From positions 398,502 to 462,501 of the forward strand of contig NZ_JAJNBZ010000002.1 of NCBI RefSeq assembly GCF_021369635.1: a stretch of 64,000 nucleotides of DNA, read 5' to 3'. The notes beneath the pieces were generated by a model that saw nothing but the letters and a program-made list of their open reading frames with translations, made no database searches and was not told where the DNA came from. The position numbers were made by a program, and so were the translations under genes. Below, piece by piece: positions 18,087-25,741 of this stretch; the first letter of the stretch is position 1; the number at the start of each line of letters is the position of its first letter. Source of the stretch: Paenibacillus profundus (GTDB lineage Bacteria > Bacillota > Bacilli > Paenibacillales > Paenibacillaceae).

Positions 18087-18148
18087 CTGACTTTCCGGTC
18101 AACCAAATGACATGTTGATACTATAATTCCGGTTGACCCGAAAGTCAA
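18087..18148. promoter_or_regulatory. Two TTGAC-N6-GTCAA operator copies at the exporter promoter
   Basis: CTGAC-TTTCCG-GTCAA at 18087-18102 and TTGAC-CCGAAA-GTCAA at 18133-18148 are 16-bp palindromes, and together they form a 17-bp inverted repeat (18088-18104 with 18131-18147, one mismatch). The second copy covers the -35 of the minus-strand exporter promoter; the first lies just downstream of its -10. This fits binding by the adjacent TetR protein. Confidence 0.75.
18120..18148 (-). promoter_or_regulatory. SigA-type promoter of the DHA2 exporter
   Basis: On the minus strand TTGACT (18148-18143), a 17-base spacer, TATAGT (18125-18120). The -35 lies inside an operator palindrome. Confidence 0.7.
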
Positions 18149-18220
18149 ATGTTTTGTTTCTAAAATATTTCACTCATATATCCATGTGTGGTATGGTTAG
18201 CTTATTAAATGATTGCCTCC

Positions 18221-18251
18221 TTGACTTGGCAGTCATTGACGTAACGGTCAA
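18221..18251. promoter_or_regulatory. Two adjacent TTGAC-N6-GTCAA operator copies upstream of tetR
   Basis: TTGAC-TTGGCA-GTCAT (18221-18236) and TTGAC-GTAACG-GTCAA (18236-18251) abut, sharing one base. They lie 43-73 bases before the TetR start and suggest autoregulation. A degenerate half site (GGTCAA) follows at 18268. Confidence 0.7.
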
Positions 18252-18293
18252 ATGCTCAATGATGTCCGGTCAATTAGGCATGGAGGACGCGAC

Positions 18294-19223
18294 ATGGAAG
18301 ATAAGAAGAGCCAGATTATGGAGACCGCACTCGCGTTATTCGCGGAGAAGGGCTATCATAATACCTCGATTCAGGAAATTGCGGATCGGATTGGCATTGC
18401 CAAAGGATCCGTGTATTCGTTTTTTCGTTCAAAAGAAGAACTGTTGATTACGATTTTCGACCATTATCATCAATTGATGTATGAGATGCTTCGCCACACG
18501 TTGACTGAGAGTTTGCCTCCGCGTGAGAAATTGGAGAAGTTGATTCGTGTTTCGCTTGAGCAATTTAGGCGTTTCAAGCTGTTCCTGACGATGCAGCGGA
18601 AAGAATCGCACTTGCATCAGAAACGGGAAATTCGCGACATGGTGTTCGAGTTCCGGGCCAAACGGTTCTTTGCTTTCCGCCAAGTTGCTGCCGAAGTATA
18701 CGGGAAAGAGACAGAGCCATATTGGATCGACCTCGCGACAATCATTAGTGGTATGACCTTCGAGTTCATGAATTATGCGGCTTTCGATCGGAAAAATGTG
18801 GACTTTGGCAAAGTGAATCATTTTATTATTAACGTGCTGGATGCGACGGCGGAAGCGTTGGTGAAGAAGAAGGCGGAACCTGTCCTGACGCTCAGCATGA
18901 TGAACGACTATATCCGGGCAGGGAAAATCGGCCTGTCAGACGAGCAGCAGCATTTGCTGCAGCGAGTGTGGGAGCTGAAGGATGCGGTGCTGCAAAGCCC
19001 TTGCGGTGTCAAGCAGCGAGAGGAAGCGGAGCAGGCATATTCCACCTTGGAATCCGAGGTGCTGCGGGGCAATGCAGGTGGAGTCAATGCGCGCGCAATG
19101 GCGTTGTTTCTCGGTTCACTGCCGGAAGAATCGATACAGCAGGCGGCGAAGCAAGTGCTCGTCACATTACAATCTCCGCGTTGGGGTGAAGGTGAAGGCA
19201 ACTCGTGCGTACGTGGCTGCTGA
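18294..19223 (+). CDS. TetR/AcrR-family regulator with a long C-terminal extension
   Basis: A 309-residue regulator. The N-terminal helix-turn-helix is clear: ALFAEKGYHNTSIQEIADRI, then GIAKGSVYSFFRSKEELL (about residues 10-50). TetR proteins are usually near 200 residues; about 110 extra residues follow, including YIRAGKIGLSDEQQHLLQRV. The ATG at 18294 has GGAGGA at spacing 6, so the upstream in-frame ATG at 18252 was not used. The gene is divergent from the DHA2 exporter and its end overlaps the next gene (ykoC-like) by 19 bases. It probably represses the exporter, itself and, through co-transcription, affects the importer genes. Confidence 0.9.
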   Translation: MEDKKSQIMETALALFAEKGYHNTSIQEIADRIGIAKGSVYSFFRSKEELLITIFDHYHQLMYEMLRHTLTESLPPREKLEKLIRVSLEQFRRFKLFLTMQRKESHLHQKREIRDMVFEFRAKRFFAFRQVAAEVYGKETEPYWIDLATIISGMTFEFMNYAAFDRKNVDFGKVNHFIINVLDATAEALVKKKAEPVLTLSMMNDYIRAGKIGLSDEQQHLLQRVWELKDAVLQSPCGVKQREEAEQAYSTLESEVLRGNAGGVNARAMALFLGSLPEESIQQAAKQVLVTLQSPRWGEGEGNSCVRGC

Positions 19224-19942
19224 ACTTGGACCCGATAACGAAAGGGATATGGCTCCTGAGCACCGGACTTGCCGCGATTGTCACCTTGAACTTGTCGTGG
19301 CAATCCGCTTGGTTCGGAGCAGTGCTTGCGATCGGCCTGTCTGGCGCAGATTGGTCACTCGGCCGATGGGGCAAGACCCTGCTCTGGCTATTAGGCTTCG
19401 GCCTTCCTCTCTTTCTGTTTCAATGGCTCGTCCTGCCCGGGGAGACGCCGTGGCTGCGCGCAGGCGGGCTCGTCTTGACGGCGGAAGCGTACCGGGATTC
19501 GCTGACGCTGACGCTCCGAGCGATGACGCTGTTCCTGTCATCGCTGCTGTACGCGTCAACGACAGCGCCGCGTGATGTGGTCGTGGCGCTGTCGCATCAT
19601 ATGCGGCTGCCAGACCGCTTTGCGTTCGCGGTCGCCATTGCGCTGCGCTTCGTGCCGCTTCTTACGGAGGAAGCGGCACGTATTCGCCACGCGCAGCGCA
19701 TGCGTCAGCTAGCGCCTCCGCGCGGGCTCGGCGAGCGGCTAGGCATTGCTCGCCGCTACGGGGTAACCGTGGCGGCGAATGCGCTCCGCCACGTGCAGGA
19801 GGTGGCGACCGCGATGGAAGTGAAGCGGTTCGGCGCGGTCGCCACGCGCACGCACTGGCGCAGGCTGCGCTTTGCGCCTGCTGGAATCGGTGTCGCGGCC
19901 GCCTCCGTAGTGGCGGCGGCCGCGACATGCTTGTTCGGCTAG
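19205..19942 (+). CDS. ykoC: ECF transporter T component (YkoC/CbiQ-like)
   Basis: A 245-residue membrane protein that couples an S component to paired ATPases. About five helices are seen. The two cytoplasmic coupling helices typical of the family are visible as HAQRMRQLAP and MEVKRFGA. The GTG start at 19205 has a GAAGG ribosome site about 6 bases upstream, and the gene overlaps the end of tetR, which suggests translational coupling. It is GC-rich for the window. By order and content, the following S and double-ATPase genes make this a YkoCED-type importer, in Bacillus linked to thiamine precursor (hydroxymethylpyrimidine) uptake. Confidence 0.85.
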   Translation: MRTWLLNLDPITKGIWLLSTGLAAIVTLNLSWQSAWFGAVLAIGLSGADWSLGRWGKTLLWLLGFGLPLFLFQWLVLPGETPWLRAGGLVLTAEAYRDSLTLTLRAMTLFLSSLLYASTTAPRDVVVALSHHMRLPDRFAFAVAIALRFVPLLTEEAARIRHAQRMRQLAPPRGLGERLGIARRYGVTVAANALRHVQEVATAMEVKRFGAVATRTHWRRLRFAPAGIGVAAASVVAAAATCLFG

Positions 19943-20015
19943 GGCAGAGGAAGACTCGTTCCATTCAGCCCTAGCCACGCAACATTATTACTTGCAATTC
20001 CTTCATAAGGCTTGT

Positions 20016-20048
20016 AACGTTAAAACAGGATATTCCAGAGTTAACGTT
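20016..20048. promoter_or_regulatory. Inverted repeat before the ykoE-like gene
   Basis: AACGTTAA (20016-20023) and TTAACGTT (20041-20048) are perfect inverted copies separated by 17 bases, ending 26 bases before the start. It may be an operator. A TPP riboswitch, usual before Bacillus yko genes, is not seen. Confidence 0.45.
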
Positions 20049-20074
20049 GTCAAGGAAATGGAGGAATTATACTC

Positions 20075-20683
20075 GTGCAACATAGACCCGCTGAACGCTT
20101 CTCCTTGCGTTCGTTAACGTTGTCCGAATGGGTGCTGATGGCGCTCTTGGCCGCGGCTAATGGCGTGCTCACAAGCGGATTGTCATGGGTGAACAAGCTG
20201 CTTCATTCTATGGGCGGTCCCATGCTCACGTCATCGCTTGTCGGCTTATACATGATTTACGGTCTGCTTGCGATGTATATCATTCGCAAACCGGGTGCGG
20301 CGCTAATGACCTATGCGCTTGGCGCTTGTATCCAAATTCTCGTCGGCACTGCATACGGGGCTTGGTCGGCTATTGCGGCGGCCGCCTGTTATGCAATCGT
20401 GATCGAGCCGATTTTTTATTTGTTTCACTATCGTCATTATAATTGGGGCGCCATGTTATTTGTCGGTACCGCCGCGGTGCCGCTCTGGTTCGTCGTGTCC
20501 GCCTTCATGTTCGGGTACATACAGTACGAGTCATGGGTGCTCATCGTTACGTTACTTATCCGCTGTCTGAGCGGCATGCTGCTCTGCGGCGCGCTTACGA
20601 AAGTAATCGGCGACCGCTTGGCGCCGACGCGGGCGGTTCGCCCCTTTGCGCTCGGCCGTGACTATCGGGAACATCAGGGATAG
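20075..20683 (+). CDS. ykoE: ECF transporter S component (YkoE-like)
   Basis: A 202-residue integral membrane substrate-binding subunit with about five to six helices. The pattern LLAAANGVLTSGLSWVNKLL near the N-terminus, MIYGLLAMYIIRKPGAALMT in the middle and the conserved glycines match YkoE-type vitamin S components. Start GTG at 20075 has GGAGGA at spacing 9. It lies between the T component and the double ATPase, the same three proteins as in Bacillus YkoEDC. Substrate is by analogy a thiamine precursor; the thiamine-binding YkoF partner is not present here. Confidence 0.85.
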   Translation: MQHRPAERFSLRSLTLSEWVLMALLAAANGVLTSGLSWVNKLLHSMGGPMLTSSLVGLYMIYGLLAMYIIRKPGAALMTYALGACIQILVGTAYGAWSAIAAAACYAIVIEPIFYLFHYRHYNWGAMLFVGTAAVPLWFVVSAFMFGYIQYESWVLIVTLLIRCLSGMLLCGALTKVIGDRLAPTRAVRPFALGRDYREHQG

Positions 20684-20698
20684 GAGGAAGACGATCTG

Positions 20699-22339
20699 AT
20701 GGGGCAATCGTTAAGCCTGGATGAGGTCATGCGTGCCGAACGCGTGGCCTTTACCTATTTAGGAGAGAACGAGCCAGCGCTCGAAGAATGCAGCTTCCGC
20801 ATTTTACGCGGCAGTGTCACACTTATCGCCGGTGGCAACGGCAGCGGCAAGACAACGCTATGCAAGCTGCTTGCCGGCGCGATGCAGCCATATGAAGGAA
20901 CGGTGCGCGGAACGATTAATTCAGCAGCGGCACACGGCGATTCATCCCCGCTTGTCGGCTTCGTTCTGCAGGAGGCAGATGAGCAGTTCGTTATCGGGAC
21001 GGTGGAAGACGAGCTTGCCTTTGCGCCTGAAAATTTGGGCCTGCCGCGCGATGTCATTGGCAAGCGGGTAGAAGAGCAATTACGCAGAGCTAGCCTTACT
21101 TCCCTGCGCCATCGGCAGGTGCATCAGCTGTCCGGAGGGGAGAAGCAGCGGACGGCAGTCGCTTCGGTTTTGACACTGGAACCCGACATTCTCATTATGG
21201 ATGATGCGTGGAGCCATATGGACGCGCCGGCTCGCCGGCAGCTGGATAAATCGCTGCAAGCCTGGCATCAAGCAGGGCGCACGCTCATTCTAGCCGTGTC
21301 ACGGTTGGATGAGATGGACTGGAACTGGTTAGATGATGCCCAGCTTCTTCTTCTGCACGATGGACGCATTGCCTTCGACGGTCATCTGGCAGAAGGATTG
21401 AGGAACGGACAGACTGAGAAGTCGGTAACGGAGGATGACTTCGCTTGTCCCAACCTTGTCAGCCTGTGCCGCAAGGCAGGAGTGCTTCCCTCTGGAGCTG
21501 TTCCGATCCAGCTGCAGGGTAATCTGGTATCTGATTGTGCAGCACCTAAGTGTACAACGAAATCCGCATGTCCTTCAGACACGGCCGGGGCGTTACTTCA
21601 AGTGTGTGAGCTCGACTTCCGCTACCGCCTCGGAGCCCATTCGCGCTCGTCGCGTGACTATGCGCTGCACAGTATCAGCTTTCAACTTTTGCAAGGGCAA
21701 TGCGTTATCCTGCACGGTCTGAATGGTTCAGGGAAATCGACTCTTTTCCGCATACTAACGGGAGGGATGCCGTCTAAGGCCGGGTATACGAGCGGTACGG
21801 TGATGCTCGAGGGGCGCCCATTCTCACAATGGTCCACTTATGATCTTGCAGGGCGCATCGGTTTTGTCGCCCAACATCCGGAGAACGGATTGTTCGCTGA
21901 TACGGTGGAGGAAGAAATACGTGATGCCGTTCTGATGGCGCAGCGCAGCGGTCGTTCGTGCAATGATGCAGATAACGGCCTCATGACAAGCCAAGCTCTC
22001 GATAAGCAGGTGGAAACCTGGCTCGAGCATAACGATTTAAGTTCGGTCCGGCACCTTCACCCGCATGATCTGCCTACCGGCGCGAAGCGTCTCTTAAGTC
22101 TCACCTTGGCCGTCATTCACGATCCGCCTATCTTATTGCTGGATGAACCGACCGCAGCGCTCGATGCCCGCCATGCCGAGGCGGTACGGGATTGGTGCCT
22201 CGCGCAAGCGGAGCAGGGGCGAGCGCTTATCGTGGCTACGCATGACCAGATGTGGGATCAGGTTCGGCATTCGAGTATGCGTCAGGCATATATGGATGAA
22301 GGAAGGCTTACAGAGGTTGTTCAAAAAGCCCCCTTTTGA
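20699..22339 (+). CDS. ykoD: ECF transporter double ATPase (YkoD-like), asymmetric active sites
   Basis: A 546-residue fusion of two ATP-binding cassettes. Domain 1 has Walker A GGNGSGKTT (45-53), signature LSGGE (144-148) and Walker B ending Asp168 with Asp169 in place of the catalytic Glu. Domain 2 has Walker A with Lys346, a degenerate signature LPTGA (458-462) and a canonical Walker B DE (482-483). Since each ATP site is built from one domain's Walker motifs and the other's signature, one site is consensus and the other degenerate on both faces. It starts 15 bases after ykoE. The last codons and stop lie in a copy of a dispersed repeat. Confidence 0.9.
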   Translation: MGQSLSLDEVMRAERVAFTYLGENEPALEECSFRILRGSVTLIAGGNGSGKTTLCKLLAGAMQPYEGTVRGTINSAAAHGDSSPLVGFVLQEADEQFVIGTVEDELAFAPENLGLPRDVIGKRVEEQLRRASLTSLRHRQVHQLSGGEKQRTAVASVLTLEPDILIMDDAWSHMDAPARRQLDKSLQAWHQAGRTLILAVSRLDEMDWNWLDDAQLLLLHDGRIAFDGHLAEGLRNGQTEKSVTEDDFACPNLVSLCRKAGVLPSGAVPIQLQGNLVSDCAAPKCTTKSACPSDTAGALLQVCELDFRYRLGAHSRSSRDYALHSISFQLLQGQCVILHGLNGSGKSTLFRILTGGMPSKAGYTSGTVMLEGRPFSQWSTYDLAGRIGFVAQHPENGLFADTVEEEIRDAVLMAQRSGRSCNDADNGLMTSQALDKQVETWLEHNDLSSVRHLHPHDLPTGAKRLLSLTLAVIHDPPILLLDEPTAALDARHAEAVRDWCLAQAEQGRALIVATHDQMWDQVRHSSMRQAYMDEGRLTEVVQKAPF

Positions 22340-22344
22340 TCACG
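22312..22344 (+). repeat. Dispersed AGAGGTTGTTCA repeat, longest plus-strand copy
   Basis: Begins AGAGGTTGTTCAAAAAGC and continues CCCCTTTTGATCACG. It overlaps the end of the ykoD-like gene and supplies its stop codon (TGA 22337-22339) and last eight residues or so. Confidence 0.65.
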
Positions 22345-22438
22345 AAGCATGTACTAAATACAGTGAAAATGCCGTTTAGCGGCCCGATCTTGTTACATTT
22401 TAAAAATACATTTTACAGATGGAAAGGGGAGGACAATC

Positions 22439-23989
22439 ATGATGAACACAGCTACCATGCAAGCCGGTCGCAGCCGCAAGCTGGTAACCCTGGCGCTGCT
22501 GCTGTCCACATTTCTTGCAGCTATTGAAGTGACGGTCGTTAGTACCGCCATGCCGAAGATCGTATCTGACTTGGGCGGTATGCAGCTGATCAGTTGGATA
22601 TATGCCGCCTATTTGCTGACGACGGCCGTATCGACGCCGCTGTTCGGTAAGTTGGCTGACTTATATGGACGCAAGAAGCTTTTTATTTTCGGCTCCGCCT
22701 TGTTCGTCGCAGGTTCCATGTTATGCGGATTGTCGATGAACATGACGCAGATGGTCATATTTCGTGCGATTCAAGGGATAGGCGCTGGCGCCGTACTCCC
22801 GGTCACGTTCACGATTGTGGCCGACATTTACACGTTTGAAGAGCGAGCTAAGATCCAAGGGCTGTTTAGCTCCATATGGGGGATTGCGGGACTAGTAGGT
22901 CCGCTTGTCGGAGGATTTTTCGTCGACTCTCTGTCCTGGCATTGGATATTTTTCTTTAATGTTCCTTTTGGCATCGTATCCGTCTGGATGATTATCGTCT
23001 GCTTCAAAGAAAAGGTGGAACGGAAGGACAAACCGGTGGACTACGCAGGGGCTGCCACGTTCACGATTGGCATGACGGCCTTCTTGTTCGCAATTATTAC
23101 CGGGGGGCAGAGCATTGCTTGGAACTCTCCATGGATGGTGCTATTGCTCGGGATCGCAGCTGTCTTTCTCGTCATGTTCTACTTTATTGAAATCAAAGCG
23201 CCGGAACCAATGGTGCCATTTCAGCTGTTTCGCATTCGAGACATCGGCGTATCGAACTTGGTCGGATTTTTGATTAGCAGCGTTCTCATCGGGATCAACT
23301 CGTATTTGCCGCTATGGATTCAAGGGGTGCTGGGTGAAAATGCGACAAGCTCAGGCCTGTCCTTGACGCCGATGTCGATCGGTTGGCTCATCGGTTCGAT
23401 TATTGGGGGGCGGATGCTCATTAAGAGCGGAGCGCGCTTGACCTCTTCCATAGGGATGACCTTCATCGTCATTGGTTCCATATGGCTGGCAATGATTACC
23501 GGGGCGACATCGGTGTGGGTTATCGTTGCGTTGATGGCGATATCGGGTCTTGGCTTCGGCTTCTCGATAACCGTCTTTACGATCATTGTCCAATCTTCCG
23601 TGGAATGGAACATGCGCGGGGCATCGACGGCGCTGAATACGTTCGTGAGAACGTTGGGTCAGACGCTCGGTATTGCCGCCTTCGGAACGTTCCTGAATGC
23701 CCGCATTGCCTCGTTAGTCAGCACGGCGGGACCGGAAATTTCTTCGCAGATTACAAGCGATGATTTGAACAATTTGTTGAACCCCGAGAGTGCAAGCCAA
23801 TTGGCGCCGGATATGATGAACATTTTACGTGGTTTTTTGGAAACGGGGCTATCTAATGTATTTGCCGTTATGGCTGCGATCGCGGTCATCTGCTTCGGGT
23901 GTACACTGCTGATGCCGAAGTCAAAGACTGGCCAAGGTACCAACCAAGCAGGTAATACTGCAGGTTCGGCAAGCCATTCCGCTTCGTAA
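22439..23989 (+). CDS. DHA2-family multidrug efflux transporter (second copy)
   Basis: A 516-residue 14-helix exporter. Motifs are TAMPKIVSDLGG, LFGKLADLYGRKK (motif A), FRAIQGIGAGAVLP and GPLVGGFF (motif C). It shares architecture with the exporter at 16343-17980 but differs clearly in sequence, so it is not a recent duplicate. A Gly/Ser/Ala-rich tail closes the protein. An AGGGGAGGA ribosome site precedes the ATG pair at 22439. It is convergent with a MarR regulator across a shared terminator, so control by that MarR protein is possible but not shown by position. Confidence 0.92.
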   Translation: MMNTATMQAGRSRKLVTLALLLSTFLAAIEVTVVSTAMPKIVSDLGGMQLISWIYAAYLLTTAVSTPLFGKLADLYGRKKLFIFGSALFVAGSMLCGLSMNMTQMVIFRAIQGIGAGAVLPVTFTIVADIYTFEERAKIQGLFSSIWGIAGLVGPLVGGFFVDSLSWHWIFFFNVPFGIVSVWMIIVCFKEKVERKDKPVDYAGAATFTIGMTAFLFAIITGGQSIAWNSPWMVLLLGIAAVFLVMFYFIEIKAPEPMVPFQLFRIRDIGVSNLVGFLISSVLIGINSYLPLWIQGVLGENATSSGLSLTPMSIGWLIGSIIGGRMLIKSGARLTSSIGMTFIVIGSIWLAMITGATSVWVIVALMAISGLGFGFSITVFTIIVQSSVEWNMRGASTALNTFVRTLGQTLGIAAFGTFLNARIASLVSTAGPEISSQITSDDLNNLLNPESASQLAPDMMNILRGFLETGLSNVFAVMAAIAVICFGCTLLMPKSKTGQGTNQAGNTAGSASHSAS

Positions 23990-24049
23990 TGAATGCATCC
24001 GCATCGCTGTGAGGCTGCGGAATGAACTGGATGCTGTCCGTATAAAGAA

Positions 24050-24089
24050 GAAGAAACGGCGAATACGCTTATTCATTTGCCGTTTCTTC
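24050..24089. terminator. Bidirectional terminator between exporter and marR
   Basis: A perfect 11-bp stem GAAGAAACGGC (24050-24060) and GCCGTTTCTTC (24079-24089) with an inner AT-rich arm. Confidence 0.85.
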
Positions 24090-24094
24090 GTCAA

Positions 24095-24568
24095 TTAAGA
24101 GCCTTTCTTCGTGACGAGACTCAATTTCTCCGCTTGTATACCTAATTTTTTAAGCAAAGAAATGGCTTGTTCCTTCTCTTCCAAGGTCAGACCACTCATG
24201 GCGCGCCGCAGCGTCTGCGCTTGCTTAGGGAATATGGCATTCATCTCTTCGTGTCCCATATCGGTAAGCTCCGCAAAAATGACACGGCGATCTTTGGCGC
24301 AAGGATGTCTGCGAAGCAGGCCGTTGCGCTCCAGCTTGTCGATGACGTAGGTGACGTTACCACTTTGCAGAAGAAGCTTTGCCCCGATTTGTTGTATAGG
24401 CTGAGGTCCTTTATGATGAAGCATTTCTAATACAGCAAAATCAGTAGGGTTGAACCCTTCCACTTTACATCCCGCGGCGGAATGGTCTGCGACACTCTTG
24501 AAAGCCTTGGAAAAGACGCGGAACAGATGTAGCGATGTTTCGGTCTCGCGATCGATTCGCTCAGACAT
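24095..24568 (-). CDS. MarR-family transcriptional regulator (MhqR-like)
   Basis: A 157-residue winged-helix regulator. The recognition region IQQIGAKLLLQSGNVTYVID, then KLERNGLLRRHPCAKDRRVI (wing with the DRR motif) is typical. It holds cysteines near residues 34 and 90 that could sense oxidants or electrophiles, as in redox MarR proteins; that is inference. It is divergent from a quinone-reductase gene, with 151 AT-rich bases between, the usual arrangement for a MhqR-type quinone-stress repressor and its target. No classical MhqR palindrome was recognised in the gap. Confidence 0.9.
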   Translation of the reverse strand: MSERIDRETETSLHLFRVFSKAFKSVADHSAAGCKVEGFNPTDFAVLEMLHHKGPQPIQQIGAKLLLQSGNVTYVIDKLERNGLLRRHPCAKDRRVIFAELTDMGHEEMNAIFPKQAQTLRRAMSGLTLEEKEQAISLLKKLGIQAEKLSLVTKKGS

Positions 24569-24719
24569 TCGAATCCCACCTTATACTAGTAGTTGCGTAA
24601 TAATCGTATAACGGAAGCGAACATGACTAAAATATCATTTATCACATTTGTGAAAGAAAGAACAAAAAAATTTTAAAATGTTTAAATTCGTTCAATAACG
24701 TAAAAAGGAGGCGGAACGA

Positions 24720-25715
24720 TTGAAGAATGATGAACACGCTGAAATGATCGCTTGTCGAGTAGGGGAAGAACAGAAGCTGTATTGGGGATTGTGGAACAAG
24801 CCCGCATTGAAGTCCGGAGAGCTGCTTGTCCGCATCTACGCAACGGCGTTGAACCGGGCAGATCTGCTGCAGAAGCGCGGGAAATATCCGGTTCCGGCAG
24901 GGGCTTCGCCCATATTGGGGCTGGAGATGTCAGGTACCGTTGAAGCAATCGGAGAAGGCGTCACCGGTTGGAACATAGGCGATCGGGTGTGCGCGCTGCT
25001 GCCGGGAGGTGGCTACGCCCAATACGCGGCCATTCCTTCGAATATGGCGATGCGCGTTCCCGATAACATGACGCTGGAACAGGCGGCCGCAATGCCTGAA
25101 GCTTATTTGACCGCATTTTTGAATGTATTTCAACTTGGCCGTCTGCAAGCAGGGGAGTCCGTGCTTATCCATGCCGGCGCAAGCGGAGTAGGAACGGCGG
25201 CGATTCAGCTTGCCCATGCTGCCGGTGCGCGTGTGGCCGCCACGGCCGGATCGGAGGAGAAGTGCGGAGTAATCAAGCAGCTCGGTGCCGAGCTTGCAGT
25301 GAATTACCGCAAGGAGCCGCTTGCCGAGTCTGTGTTACAATGGACGGGGCAAGCAGGTGTACATTTGGTGCTCGATCCGGTCCTTGCTCCGTATTGGAAG
25401 GACCACCTTCAATGCATGGCGATGGACGGTCGTCTCGTGCTAATAGGCACGCTGGGCGGTTCCAAGGTTGAGGTGGATTTTATGTCTGTCATGCTGCGTC
25501 GGCTCCAGATTATTGGCAGCACGCTCCGCGGGCTGCCGCTTGAACGCAAGGCCCGGTTGACGGCTGATTTTGTTTCCTTCGCGATGCCGCGGTTCGAAGC
25601 GGGGCAGTGTATGCCTGTCGTGGATTCCGTATGGCAGCCGGATCAAATAAATGAAGCACATGGGCGTATGGAACGTAATGAAAATGTAGGGAAATTAGTT
25701 CTAATCGTGCCTTGA
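24720..25715 (+). CDS. NADPH:quinone oxidoreductase (PIG3-like, zinc-free MDR family)
   Basis: A 331-residue medium-chain reductase. The N-terminal GroES-like fold has ALNRADLLQKRGKYPVPAGA, then ILGLEMSGTVEAIGEGV, the hallmark of PIG3-type quinone reductases. The cofactor fold has IHAGASGVGTAAIQLA (about residues 145-160). It lacks the zinc-binding Cys/His set of true alcohol dehydrogenases. The start is TTG with AAAGGAGGC at spacing 7. It is divergent from a MarR regulator and likely detoxifies quinones under its control. ecsA follows after 26 bases. Confidence 0.92.
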   Translation: MKNDEHAEMIACRVGEEQKLYWGLWNKPALKSGELLVRIYATALNRADLLQKRGKYPVPAGASPILGLEMSGTVEAIGEGVTGWNIGDRVCALLPGGGYAQYAAIPSNMAMRVPDNMTLEQAAAMPEAYLTAFLNVFQLGRLQAGESVLIHAGASGVGTAAIQLAHAAGARVAATAGSEEKCGVIKQLGAELAVNYRKEPLAESVLQWTGQAGVHLVLDPVLAPYWKDHLQCMAMDGRLVLIGTLGGSKVEVDFMSVMLRRLQIIGSTLRGLPLERKARLTADFVSFAMPRFEAGQCMPVVDSVWQPDQINEAHGRMERNENVGKLVLIVP

Positions 25716-25741
25716 GGCACAACTGAAAGGGGAAATTCCTC

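Noticed and set aside
19943..20074. TPP riboswitch before ykoE
   Set aside because: The conserved CTGAGA and thi-box parts are absent.
16343..23989. The two DHA2 exporters as a recent duplication
   Set aside because: They share family motifs only; sequence between motifs differs widely.
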